Source: Marinimicrobium locisalis (GTDB taxonomy: Bacteria > Pseudomonadota > Gammaproteobacteria > Pseudomonadales > Cellvibrionaceae). Taken from it: a stretch of 64,000 bases of DNA. The stretch spans positions 1-64,000 of the forward strand of contig NZ_JBDLLG010000002.1 of the NCBI RefSeq assembly GCF_039822625.1, read 5' to 3'. The position numbers and the translations under genes are program-made. Below, piece after piece: positions 51,774 through 60,214 of this stretch. Position 1 is the stretch's first letter. Each line of letters begins with the position of its first letter. The notes below the pieces were generated by a model. That model was not told the DNA's origin, ran no database searches, and worked only from the letters and a program-made list of their open reading frames with translations.

Positions 51774-53825
51774 ATGAATCAGCTCCCATCCAAAACCCCA
51801 AGCAGCCTGAAGGCATTATCCGTTGCGCTGCTCGCCGGCAGTCTGTTCGCCTGTGGCGGCAGTAGTAACCCACTACCCAACAACCCCGTTGATGAGACCG
51901 ACCCCCCGGAGCCTGTGCCGGAACACATCGATTTGAGTTTTATGGTGCAAACCCACGATGGCGCCCGCTTGTCCGATGTCACCGTTACCCTGGGGGAGGA
52001 CACCACCGCCCAGACCGATGCGGCTGGCCGGGTTCAGTTCAGCCCCGAAACCCGGGAATCCTACCGGGTGCATGCGCAAGCCGAGGGGTTTATCCCGCAG
52101 GCGTTGAAAATCGACGGTGAAAGCGATGGGATCGTGCCCATTCGCCTTATGCCCATTAAGCAGACTCTCAGCGTGGAAGACATTGAGGCGGCACGAACCT
52201 TGAGCGCCGTGGATCTGGGCGCGCGGATTACCTTTCCCGCCAACGCCTTTGTCACCCCCGATGGCGAACCCGCCTCCGGCGAAGCCACCGTGCAGGTCAC
52301 CCCATGGGATATCACCGGCGAGGACCTTAACGCCATGCCCGGCAACGCCCAGGCACTGGATGCCGGCGGCGATTCGGCGGAGCTGATTAGCGCCGGGATG
52401 ATGACGGTGGACGTGCACAACGCCCAGGGGGATTACCTGCAACTGAGCCCCAACGCCACCGCCGAGATTCAGATGGATCTGCCGGTAGAGAGCATCAACA
52501 ACGAAGCACTGTCCATCGGCAGCACCATACCGATGTGGCATTTCGATGAAGACCAGGGTTTATGGGTGGAAGACGACTCGACCATGGGCACGGTAGTGGC
52601 CTCGGCCACCTCGCCAGTAGGTTTGGCGGTCCGCGCCGAAGTCAGTCACTTCTCCACGTGGAACTGGGATTTCAAGTTCGAAAACGGTGGCAGCATTAAT
52701 GTGGAGTGTCGGCTGGGCGACAGCAGCGCCGTACCCTGTGGCATTAACGCCGAAGTTGAACTGGATGACGGTTCGATCTTTACTCGCGCCGGGCAGTTGC
52801 CAGCCGGCGGCGCCACCATTATCAATATGCCCAACAGCGCCACCATCGGTTGGTCCGCCGTTTCCGAGTTCGGCCTGATGGGCGAAAAGACCACGGACAT
52901 GTCCGGCGATGTCATCATCGACTTGGGTGAGCCGAGCAGCGAGAACCTCGTGCGCTGCGAGTTACCCGACGGTAGCCCGGTAGGTTGCTCAGTTACGCTC
53001 ACCGACGGTACCGAAACCGCTACCCATTCCGTTCCGGCAGAGGGTGCCACCATTGTCACCGGCTGGCCCAACCTGGATGAAAACACCCAACTGACTTGGT
53101 CCGCGGAAACGCCCTACCCGATCACTGTCGATGGCCAGCAAGTTTTGGGAGAAGGTACGGCGACCTCTGACGTGGCCGGGGACGTGACCGTGTCGCTGGC
53201 CGTCACTCCGATTGAAGCAGTGAACGTCCAATGCCTGGCCGGCTCCGGGGTTTCCATCCCCTGCACGGTTGATGTGCTTGCCACACTCTCAGACGGTACC
53301 GTGTTTACCGAGAATGACGTTCTGATTCAAGACAGTGAGAGCCTGATCGTTCCTGCAGAAGCCACGTTGATTCAATGGTCCGCCCACTCCAACGGCGCCT
53401 ACAGCCAGAACGGTCAGTTCGTCGAACTCTCCGGCAGCATGGAAACCGGCCTTGTCGGCAGCGTCTCGGTCATCCTGGACGAAGAAACGGTACAGGGCGC
53501 GGCAGCGCAGAGTATCAACCTCTCTTGCATCAACGGCCCGAGCAGCTCCGCCAGTAGCTGCGATATCGAGGTGTTCGTGGAAGGCAACCGGGTGGGCTAC
53601 CTGGAGATCGGCAACTTCCCGGGGGTGGCCTTGGGCGACTCGGTCACACTGGAGTTTCCGGAAGGCATGTCAGCCGAGGGCGAGTGGGTACAGATTATGG
53701 CGACCGGGGACGACGGCTCCATGACCTACACCTTTGAACCCTACGAGTCCTTCACTCAGGGCCAAAGTGTCGAGTTGGCATTGCAGTGTGAAGATGCCGC
53801 CGGCGGTGTCGCCTGCCCGGAGTAA
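51774..53825 (+). CDS. Lipoprotein with four tandem Cys-paired repeats
   Basis: 683-residue surface or periplasmic lipoprotein with lipobox SLFAC (Cys27). A carboxypeptidase-regulatory-like beta-sandwich follows (about 50-115, DVTVTLGEDTTAQTDAAGRVQF). Then comes a FAM171/ZU5-like region (SAVDLGARITFPANAF to HFSTWNWDF) and four repeats of roughly 80-95 residues. Each repeat starts with a Cys-x(7-11)-Cys pair: VECRLGDSSAVPCG, VRCELPDGSPVGCS, VQCLAGSGVSIPCT and LSCINGPSSSASSC. The repeats suggest disulfide-stabilised beta-modules, for adhesion or substrate binding. The ATG at 51774 has AGAGG upstream; the 22-codon extension is rejected. A strong terminator follows. Function unknown. Confidence 0.8.
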   Translation: MNQLPSKTPSSLKALSVALLAGSLFACGGSSNPLPNNPVDETDPPEPVPEHIDLSFMVQTHDGARLSDVTVTLGEDTTAQTDAAGRVQFSPETRESYRVHAQAEGFIPQALKIDGESDGIVPIRLMPIKQTLSVEDIEAARTLSAVDLGARITFPANAFVTPDGEPASGEATVQVTPWDITGEDLNAMPGNAQALDAGGDSAELISAGMMTVDVHNAQGDYLQLSPNATAEIQMDLPVESINNEALSIGSTIPMWHFDEDQGLWVEDDSTMGTVVASATSPVGLAVRAEVSHFSTWNWDFKFENGGSINVECRLGDSSAVPCGINAEVELDDGSIFTRAGQLPAGGATIINMPNSATIGWSAVSEFGLMGEKTTDMSGDVIIDLGEPSSENLVRCELPDGSPVGCSVTLTDGTETATHSVPAEGATIVTGWPNLDENTQLTWSAETPYPITVDGQQVLGEGTATSDVAGDVTVSLAVTPIEAVNVQCLAGSGVSIPCTVDVLATLSDGTVFTENDVLIQDSESLIVPAEATLIQWSAHSNGAYSQNGQFVELSGSMETGLVGSVSVILDEETVQGAAAQSINLSCINGPSSSASSCDIEVFVEGNRVGYLEIGNFPGVALGDSVTLEFPEGMSAEGEWVQIMATGDDGSMTYTFEPYESFTQGQSVELALQCEDAAGGVACPE

Positions 53826-53851
53826 CCCCGTCACTTAATCCTTACCCTTTT

Positions 53852-53879
53852 AGCCGGCTGCTCCCAGCCGGCTTTTTTT
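53852..53879 (+). terminator. Intrinsic terminator of the repeat lipoprotein gene
   Basis: Nine-base stem AGCCGGCTG (53852-53860) with CAGCCGGCT (53865-53873), loop CTCC, followed by seven T residues, 26 bases after the stop. Confidence 0.95.
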
Positions 53880-53947
53880 ATGAACCTGCAGCTAGGGACC
53901 CGCGACTTACGGTAAACACGGCTACGCCACAATAGGGAAAGGCTCTA

Positions 53948-55534
53948 CTAATGACATTCGCCACCGACTTGCACCAACCCCCAACCAAAGGCTTCGTCCC
54001 GTCCGGCGGCACCCAGGTCCTTGGCGGTATCGCTCAGACCAACACCCCGCTGCCCGGCCACCAGCCAGGCGGCCGTGACCAGAGGCGCGGCAAAAGAGGT
54101 TCCGGTGTGATAACGCCCGGCGTTCTCGCCATCGGCAGCCCAGACATCCACGCCCGGAGCGGCCAGATCAATATACTCGCCCCGGTTCGCTTGGCTGTAC
54201 AGGCGTTCGGCGGCATCGACGGCGGTTACGGCAACCACGCCGGGCTGAGCCGCCGGGAAGCTCGGCGGCGCATCGGGCCCCTGGTTGCCCGCCGCCGCGA
54301 ACAGCGCAATGTCTCTCTCAAGCAAATTGTCCAGCGCCAGTTCAAAGACCCGGTTGCGCTCGCCCCCCAGGCTCAAGTTAACGGCCTGCACCCGATGCCC
54401 GACCAGCCAGTCCAGGGCCGAGAGCAGAATCTCAGTGCTGGTGTCGGTGTGCTCCCCACGTTGGCGAAACACTTCGGCGGCCCAAAGTTCACTGTCCGGC
54501 AAGAGGCCGGGCGTCTGCGAGCCCCTCGAGCCCACGAGCAAACTGGCCACGGCGGTGCCGTGCTCCGGCTCCGCCGATTCACCACGGACAAATTCCCGCC
54601 GGGTCAGATTGGCGCCCGCCAAGGCCGGATGCCGGTCGTTCACGGCGGTATCCAACATGCCGATACGAAAGCGAGCATCGCAAGCGCCAGTGGGCTCCGG
54701 CCAGCCTATTGCCCGTCGCGCATAGCGACGCCGTTCGCTGAGCAATTGATAGCGCTGGTTGGTGTCCAGGTTCAGATCCGGAAGGTCCCCGCGCACGCGG
54801 GCGGCCAGCGCAGGGGCGTTTGCATCGGGCGGCAGACGAAAGACACTGAGGACCAGCCCCAGGTTATCGAGGCGCTGGCGGGATTTGATGCGCAATTGAT
54901 AACGTTGGAGTTGCCGAGCCGCCGACTGCGCCTCGGCCATATCGGCACTGACCAACAACAATTCGCCCGGTTCGTAAGGCAACGAATCCGGGTCGGTCGT
55001 CTCGTCGTCGGAGGGAGGACTGGGAGGCGGCACGGGCGGCGGAGGCGGGGGTGCTCGCCCCAGCAAGCTGCCCCCGCGCTGAATCGCCGGTCGGGTGGGC
55101 GCCGGCTCGGCGATATCGGGTTCGGGTTCGGGTTCGGGTTCGGGTTCGGGTTCGGGTTCGGGTTCGCTAACATCTTGCTCCGGTTGGTGTTCGACGTCCG
55201 CTTCTTTGCGCGATTCGACCGCCTTCCGGGGAGTGCGTGTTGCCTCGATCGCCGGTTCCCGACTCGACGGTTCGGCCGCGCTTGGGCGTTGTGGTTCTCC
55301 TGGCGCTTCGGTCTGTTGTTTTTCCTCCTCGCCTGTTGGCTTTTCGGTGGCAACTTCGTTTTGCGAGCGGCCCTCTTCCCGCCGACTTTTCCGGGGGAGT
55401 GGTTCCGCGCGCTTCACTTCACGGGCGGTATTTTCCGGCGCTACTGGCGCTTGTGCCAATAGCACCGACGAAGAAAATAAAGCTCCCAACAGACCTACAA
55501 ACACAATGCCCAAGCGTGCGCCCGCCAACCTCAT
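53948..55534 (-). CDS. Exported S8 subtilisin-like serine protease with EP-repeat linker
   Basis: 528-residue protease. A signal peptide or N-terminal anchor (about 1-28) leads into a ~155-residue charged linker with eight consecutive Glu-Pro units (124-139) and a polyproline run (161-174). A propeptide-like region follows (about 187-280), then the subtilase domain with the full triad: Asp295 (GMLDTAV), His325 (EHGTAVAS) and Ser480 (GTSFAAP), plus oxyanion Asn417 (AAAGNQG). The EP linker resembles that of TonB and could span the periplasm. The ATG overlaps the anti-sigma stop (ATGA), so protease and anti-sigma factor are translationally coupled. That invites the idea that it cleaves the anti-sigma factor. 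Confidence 0.9.
   Translation of the reverse strand: MRLAGARLGIVFVGLLGALFSSSVLLAQAPVAPENTAREVKRAEPLPRKSRREEGRSQNEVATEKPTGEEEKQQTEAPGEPQRPSAAEPSSREPAIEATRTPRKAVESRKEADVEHQPEQDVSEPEPEPEPEPEPEPEPDIAEPAPTRPAIQRGGSLLGRAPPPPPPVPPPSPPSDDETTDPDSLPYEPGELLLVSADMAEAQSAARQLQRYQLRIKSRQRLDNLGLVLSVFRLPPDANAPALAARVRGDLPDLNLDTNQRYQLLSERRRYARRAIGWPEPTGACDARFRIGMLDTAVNDRHPALAGANLTRREFVRGESAEPEHGTAVASLLVGSRGSQTPGLLPDSELWAAEVFRQRGEHTDTSTEILLSALDWLVGHRVQAVNLSLGGERNRVFELALDNLLERDIALFAAAGNQGPDAPPSFPAAQPGVVAVTAVDAAERLYSQANRGEYIDLAAPGVDVWAADGENAGRYHTGTSFAAPLVTAAWLVAGQRGVGLSDTAKDLGAAGRDEAFGWGLVQVGGECH
55116..55166. repeat. Hexanucleotide tandem repeat coding for (Glu-Pro)8
   Basis: About eight tandem copies of TCGGGT (minus strand GAACCC, Glu-Pro). 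Nearly perfect identity at the DNA level makes it prone to slippage. Because the unit is 6 bases, changes alter linker length without breaking the frame. Confidence 0.9.
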
Positions 55535-56115
55535 GGCGCAATTACCTCTTCCACGAAGTCATAGTCCCGCAACGTCTGGACGGCCGCTTCGGTGGAGGCT
55601 TCCTCGGATAGAGCCAACCGAAACACACCCAGGGCGCTGGGACCGGCGACAATGCTACCGTTAACGTTCAGTACCGCGGTCTGAATATCGGTCATGGTCG
55701 CGGTGGGGGCGAATACTATTTGCAGCCTTGGCCCCTGGGGAACGAGCTCCCCGGAGGCCGGCGCCATGTCCACGGTCGACCCGTCTTCCCAGGGCGCGGG
55801 GCCAACCAGCATGACCGCCTGAACCGCCACAATAACGCTGGCGGCAATGGCCACGGGCTTCCAGAAGTTCTTCCTCGGCAACAGGGCCGAGGGGTCTTCC
55901 CCTTCCTCGCGCAGGGATTTTTGCAACCGTGCCAACCCGAGTTCTCCCGGGCCCGTCACCGGTTCATTCTGCAGTGAGCCCTTGAGCGCCTTTGCAAACT
56001 CCGCTTCACGAGCCAGTGCCGGGTCCTCCTCCATTTTCTGTTCGAGCGCGCGGCGCTCGGCTTCTGGCAGGCGACCAGTGGCCCACAGGTTCAACTGTTC
56101 ATCAATCTCTTTCAC
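55531..56115 (-). CDS. Anti-sigma factor (cysteine-free, single membrane helix)
   Basis: 194-residue inner-membrane protein. The N-terminal ~45 residues form an anti-sigma-domain-like helical bundle (IDEQLNLWATGRLPEAERRALEQKM). One membrane helix spans about residues 87-105 (WKPVAIAASVIVAVQAVML), and a ~90-residue periplasmic domain ends VQTLRDYDFVEEVIAP. It has no cysteine, so it is not a zinc-binding ZAS type; the layout is closer to RskA-like factors. Both ends overlap the neighbours by four bases (sigma upstream, subtilase downstream). It should hold the ECF sigma factor at the membrane until released by proteolysis or a signal. Confidence 0.85.
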   Translation of the reverse strand: MKEIDEQLNLWATGRLPEAERRALEQKMEEDPALAREAEFAKALKGSLQNEPVTGPGELGLARLQKSLREEGEDPSALLPRKNFWKPVAIAASVIVAVQAVMLVGPAPWEDGSTVDMAPASGELVPQGPRLQIVFAPTATMTDIQTAVLNVNGSIVAGPSALGVFRLALSEEASTEAAVQTLRDYDFVEEVIAP

Positions 56116-56675
56116 GGGGACCTCATGGCATTGGCCAGTTGTTTCTTTAATAAAATTTTAGCGTGGTACACGCGGGATTTGACGGTACCCTCGGGCACCT
56201 TCAGGATGCGACCGATTTCCGAATAATCCAGCTCTTCAAAAAATACCAAGTGCAGCACTTCCCGATGGGGCTCAGACAAGGTCCGCATACAGGCACGCAG
56301 CACTTCTCCATCTTTAACCACCGAAAGCGCCTGCTCCAAATCCGCCCCGGGGGTATCATCCGGGAGGTTGTCATCCAACTCCGTAAATTCACGGCGGCCC
56401 TGTTTGCGCCAAAAGCTCATGACTTTATTGTGGGCGATGCCAAACATCCAGGTGGTGACTTTGGCCCGCCCGGCGAACCGAGCGGCCGAACGCCACACCT
56501 CTAGCATCACCTCATTGAGTAGGTCGGCCGCGGCAAACGAATCGTTCAATTTGGCGAGCAAGTAGCGATACAGTCGCGTTTCATGGCGGCGGTAAAAGGC
56601 CGTCATTGCCTCCATATCGCCGCCGGCCATGGCATGCAGTAAACGTTCGTCGGTGTCCTGTTCCGAAACGGCCAT
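56112..56675 (-). CDS. ECF-family RNA polymerase sigma factor
   Basis: 187-residue group 4 sigma factor. The region 2 helices run MTAFYRRHETRLYRYLLAKL with the -10-recognising segment ADLLNEVMLEVWRSAARFAG and ATTWMFGIAHNK-like signature VTTWMFGIAHNKV. The region 4 helix-turn-helix is LSEPHREVLHLVFFEELDYSEIG with VPEGTVKSRVYHAK. The ATGA overlap with the anti-sigma gene makes the pair certain. It starts 18 bases after the secreted-protein gene in the same direction. Its regulon cannot be read here; autoregulation from upstream of the barrel gene is likely (inference). Confidence 0.95.
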   Translation of the reverse strand: MAVSEQDTDERLLHAMAGGDMEAMTAFYRRHETRLYRYLLAKLNDSFAAADLLNEVMLEVWRSAARFAGRAKVTTWMFGIAHNKVMSFWRKQGRREFTELDDNLPDDTPGADLEQALSVVKDGEVLRACMRTLSEPHREVLHLVFFEELDYSEIGRILKVPEGTVKSRVYHAKILLKKQLANAMRSP

Positions 56676-56693
56676 AGTCGGTATCCGGGTTAT

Positions 56694-57917
56694 TTAAGGT
56701 TTGGTGCGAAGGGGTTGTAATGGGCTCGCCGCCAGAATGGTGCCACTGGCATCAACTGCCACCAGGCGCCAGTAATAGGTATGCCCGGGCACCAATTGAT
56801 ACAGAACCGCGGGCGACAGGCGGGTGCGCCGGGCACTCCCCTTTACCATCAGTCCGGTGGTGGGGGCGGTGTCGAATTCCGCCGGTTCACTGCCGGGTTG
56901 TTCCGGTTCGACGGGCGAGCGCTGCTCCGGGGGCTGGTCATACAGCGCCAACTGATAGGCATGGGTGTTGGGAACCGCGCGCCATTGGAATTCCGTGTCG
57001 GCACCAAGCGCCGTATTGTTATCAGTGCTCACATTCATTACCGGGACACGCTCGGCCACTGTGGCCGAGACACCGCTCACCTGATAGCGCAGGACAATGT
57101 CATTCTCTGCCAGACTCGGGTGAACCACGCGCAGCCGCAACAGGTACAGGCCGGGCTGCTTGGTGGGCAGCGCCGGGCTGCGCAAACTCGCCACCTGCCC
57201 GGCGCCCAGGTACTCGCGCACGTTATCCAGGCGGCGAAACAGAGGTTCACCCCGAGTGGTGGCCGGGGTAGCCACTTCCCATACCGCCTCCAGCAAACCG
57301 GCCCGGTCGTAGTGAATGTCGGCCCGGGCCCGCAACCGCTCGGCGCGCGCCACCGAGGCCACGGCGGCGCCATCGTCAAAGCGTAGCGCCACCCGCCGGA
57401 GCATCAAACCACTGGCGGTCACATCCGCCCCTTCGGGAATGGAGCGCGCCGCATTGGGCAGGGGCCTGGAAAGTCGAAGCGTTTGCACGCCCGTGACCGG
57501 CATGCCGTGGATACTGAACTGGCGAATGTAGGACAGCTCTCGAGCCCCCTGCGCTGCGGCTTGCCGACTGACCTCGGCCGGTATGGTCAAGGTTTCACTG
57601 AAGCTGAAGGTGAGGGCTCGGCCATCGGGCGTGCCGGTGAGCCTTTCGGTCAGAGGCTGACGAACCACGCCCAGGGGTTCGCCCACGGCTTGGTTCCCCA
57701 GGGTGAAATACCCCACATCCGAGCTGACCGTGCCAATGCGGTCACCGAAGGCCCGGCCTTGCCAGAGTACCGACACCCGAGTCTCGGTGCCGGCCATCAC
57801 GGGACGGGAGACCGAACAGGGTTGAGCGGCGGGGCAGATCTCCACCTCCTGGGCCGAGGCGGGAAGCGCAAACCACACCGCAAAAAGGCTAACAATGGCA
57901 AAACGGACGGCGGTCAT
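56694..57917 (-). CDS. Exported protein with FN3-like C terminus, sigma-operon member
   Basis: 407-residue exported protein of unrecognised family. A signal peptide (about 1-22, cleaved after PASAQ) is followed by a beta-rich N-terminal region with an early cysteine pair (CPAAQPC) and phrases such as GYFTLGNQAVGEPLGVV. A ligand-binding-like middle (ADIHYDRAGLLEAVWEVATP) precedes a C-terminal fibronectin-III-like domain (about 300-407: AVPNTHAYQLALYD, HTYYWRLVAVDASG). Its ATG overlaps the stop of the outer-membrane-barrel gene (ATGA) and the sigma factor follows after 18 bases. It could be a periplasmic or surface partner of the barrel; the role is unknown. Confidence 0.72.
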   Translation of the reverse strand: MTAVRFAIVSLFAVWFALPASAQEVEICPAAQPCSVSRPVMAGTETRVSVLWQGRAFGDRIGTVSSDVGYFTLGNQAVGEPLGVVRQPLTERLTGTPDGRALTFSFSETLTIPAEVSRQAAAQGARELSYIRQFSIHGMPVTGVQTLRLSRPLPNAARSIPEGADVTASGLMLRRVALRFDDGAAVASVARAERLRARADIHYDRAGLLEAVWEVATPATTRGEPLFRRLDNVREYLGAGQVASLRSPALPTKQPGLYLLRLRVVHPSLAENDIVLRYQVSGVSATVAERVPVMNVSTDNNTALGADTEFQWRAVPNTHAYQLALYDQPPEQRSPVEPEQPGSEPAEFDTAPTTGLMVKGSARRTRLSPAVLYQLVPGHTYYWRLVAVDASGTILAASPLQPLRTKP

Positions 57918-59995
57918 GGTCGCGCTCCTGGGTAGCTCACCGGCACGCTGGTGCGCAGTTCAACAAAGGCCTGATAGCCCTGCACCGAGCTGGCCATAAA
58001 GAGCGAGTTCTGATAGTCATTGCGGGTCACCGACAGGATGAGCTCCAGCCCCGCGCTGTTACGGGCGGGCTCGCGAATTCGCCAGTTGAGATGGCTGCTG
58101 AGGTAAGTGGTTTGGTCCCACTGGGCAAAAAAGGGATCCTCTCGGGCGCTGGTCTGGTTTAGGCCCACGCTGACGCCGCCATGCAGCCGATTCGGGATAA
58201 ATTCCGCATTGGCATCGAACGAATACAAGTGGCGGTCGGTACTGACGCCCTGCTCCGGATAGGTCGTATGCTGAAACTCCCATCCGATAAAAAAGTGGTA
58301 GTGCCTCGTGAGGTTCCAGCCGGCGTCCAGTTGCGTGGCCCGGGTGCGGGTTTCCGGCTGCCAGCCGGTGCGATCTTTCACCGTGTCGTAATGAAACCCC
58401 GCCGACCACTGAAGCTGGACTTTGGTGAAGGCGGCGCTCAGACCGTAGCGCCGGGTTTGCAGGTCATTGGCCAAGTACCCCTGCGGCGTATAGTCATCAA
58501 TCAACGTGGTGCCACTGGCAGTGAGGGTGTAGTTCGGTTGGCCCAAAAAGGTGAGTAGTGGCCCCTCGGGCAAGTCGGCATCGAAATAGGCCGCCCGAAG
58601 ATTCCATTGTCGGGTTTCGGAAGTGGCGTAGTTGGCATCGTCGGTGAGGTTGCTGTCCTGCACGGCATAGCTGCCATCCCAGGTCCACTGGTTTTTGGAG
58701 AAGTCGAAGAAGAGCCGGTCCATTTTTTTGTCAGCGGGGGCGTAACGGTTGGCCAAGCTTTTGTACCAGGTTCCCATTTTCTTGGACTCCAACCCCAGCC
58801 GCCAATCCAGGGCGTCCATTCCCGAGGGGGTCGGGTCCAGAACCAACAGCGTCGACCAGGCCTCACCCTCTTCCGGGTCAAAACCCCGGTTCACGCCGTC
58901 AAAATCGTATTCGCTCTGGGCTTTTTCCAGGCGGACCCGCAACTGGCGCTGAAAGAACTGGCCGTCCATCCTGACGTTCCAGGCGTCCCCCTCGGTAAAG
59001 ATTGCCTGAGTGTTGGGGTCCAGGCTGCCGTAGTCCGGCTGGTTAACTCGGCCCGACAGCCGCTCACCGGCAATCATCACTTGGGCGGTGTCCCCCTGCC
59101 AGGGCCAGAATGACAGTTGCCCCCCGCTTAGGCGGTTGTTTTCCTCATCCGTGCCCAGGCCGGCATCAATGCCCAGCTGTTGTTGCCCGGTCGCCTGATA
59201 CACCGACACAGCGCCGTCCCAAAGGGGCAGACGAGCGCCGGTGGAGATACCGCGGCGCTCAAAACCGTCATGAATTAAACTGGCGGAGGCCAATTGTTGG
59301 TCCCCCAGGGTCAGGTGGTAGCGATCGAAGTCACCACGCAGGTGAAACCGGGCGAGGTCCACTCTCCGGTCGGCGATGGCCAGTGTTTTATCCTCCACCG
59401 CCATCAGGTCGAGATGACTGCGTAGCCGCCAACGATCCCCACTGAGCTCGGACGCCAGATAGCCCCCACCCTGAGCCCCGAAGTCGTCGCCGCCGGTGCC
59501 CTCACTCTGCGCTACCCGCCGGCTCAACGCCAGGTCCAACTGACCCTCGAGACGGGCCGAGCGAAGGGCTTGTGAGTGACGCACCTCAAAGGTCCAGTAA
59601 CCCAGCTCCCTCACCTCCCCCTGCTTGCCGTAGAACATCACTCGCAGTTCATGGGGGCCGGGGGCCAAGGGGCGTACCGGCACATAGGTCCACCCGGTAT
59701 CGCGGTGTTGAACCAAGGCGGAGACATCCATGCCGTCGAGCTCCAGGCTAAGCGGGCCCGCGGTATCGGCGATGGAGGTGCCGGCCCAGAAAAGGCGTAG
59801 AGGCTCGCGCGGCTGATAAAAACCCTGGGTCTGAGGGGATTTTAACCGCACCTCCGAGGGGACGGCCGCCAGGGAAGCGGGCACTGTCAACCAGCCGCCC
59901 AGGAGCAGTAAGGTGATCAGTGTTAGGGGTCGAAATGCGGCCAGGGCCATCCAGTGCTCGCTCTGCAAGAACCTCTTGAAACCCGTGAGTCGCAA
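57914..59995 (-). CDS. Large outer-membrane beta-barrel protein, first gene of the sigma operon
   Basis: 693-residue protein with a long N-terminal signal (hydrophobic TLITLLLLGGWLTVPASLAA; an internal ATG at residue 16 may be the true start). A ~130-residue beta-sandwich domain follows (VRLKSPQTQGFYQPREPLRLFWAG to YWTFEVRHS). The rest (about 150-690) consists of alternating short strands with aromatic girdles (RWRLRSHLDLMAV, FHLRGDFDRYHLTLGDQQL, YHFFIGWEFQHTTYP), as in large outer-membrane barrels. No TonB box, plug or porin signature was recognised. It overlaps the next gene by four bases. As lead gene of a sigma/anti-sigma/protease operon it is a candidate sensor, secretion or uptake pore. 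Confidence 0.72.
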   Translation of the reverse strand: MRLTGFKRFLQSEHWMALAAFRPLTLITLLLLGGWLTVPASLAAVPSEVRLKSPQTQGFYQPREPLRLFWAGTSIADTAGPLSLELDGMDVSALVQHRDTGWTYVPVRPLAPGPHELRVMFYGKQGEVRELGYWTFEVRHSQALRSARLEGQLDLALSRRVAQSEGTGGDDFGAQGGGYLASELSGDRWRLRSHLDLMAVEDKTLAIADRRVDLARFHLRGDFDRYHLTLGDQQLASASLIHDGFERRGISTGARLPLWDGAVSVYQATGQQQLGIDAGLGTDEENNRLSGGQLSFWPWQGDTAQVMIAGERLSGRVNQPDYGSLDPNTQAIFTEGDAWNVRMDGQFFQRQLRVRLEKAQSEYDFDGVNRGFDPEEGEAWSTLLVLDPTPSGMDALDWRLGLESKKMGTWYKSLANRYAPADKKMDRLFFDFSKNQWTWDGSYAVQDSNLTDDANYATSETRQWNLRAAYFDADLPEGPLLTFLGQPNYTLTASGTTLIDDYTPQGYLANDLQTRRYGLSAAFTKVQLQWSAGFHYDTVKDRTGWQPETRTRATQLDAGWNLTRHYHFFIGWEFQHTTYPEQGVSTDRHLYSFDANAEFIPNRLHGGVSVGLNQTSAREDPFFAQWDQTTYLSSHLNWRIREPARNSAGLELILSVTRNDYQNSLFMASSVQGYQAFVELRTSVPVSYPGARP

Positions 59996-60156
59996 CGAGT
60001 CCGGTTCAGGTTCAATGTTTTTATCGGTTTTGCAGTGGAGTCACTCCATACCCCAGTGGCCCACTATCAGGTAGCTGAAGAATGACCTGATAGGCTCCAA
60101 ATTACACGAAAACCGCGTGGGTTCCAAACCCGGCTCAGCGGGGCCTTATCAGAAGC

Positions 60157-60191
60157 AAAAAAACCGGTGCGTTTCGAAAAAGCGCACCGGT
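60157..60191 (-). terminator. Intrinsic terminator of the CE15 esterase gene
   Basis: Nine-base arms (ACCGGTGCG 60163-60171 with CGCACCGGT 60183-60191) are followed on the minus strand by six T residues (A-run at 60157-60162), about 24 bases after the esterase stop. Confidence 0.92.
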
Positions 60192-60214
60192 CCAGGAAGG
60201 TTCACTTTAGCGTT

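Noticed and set aside
53951..55462. 503-residue + frame opposite the subtilase gene
   Set aside because: The minus frame has all subtilase catalytic motifs and coupling to the anti-sigma gene; the + product is Arg/Gly-rich antisense noise.
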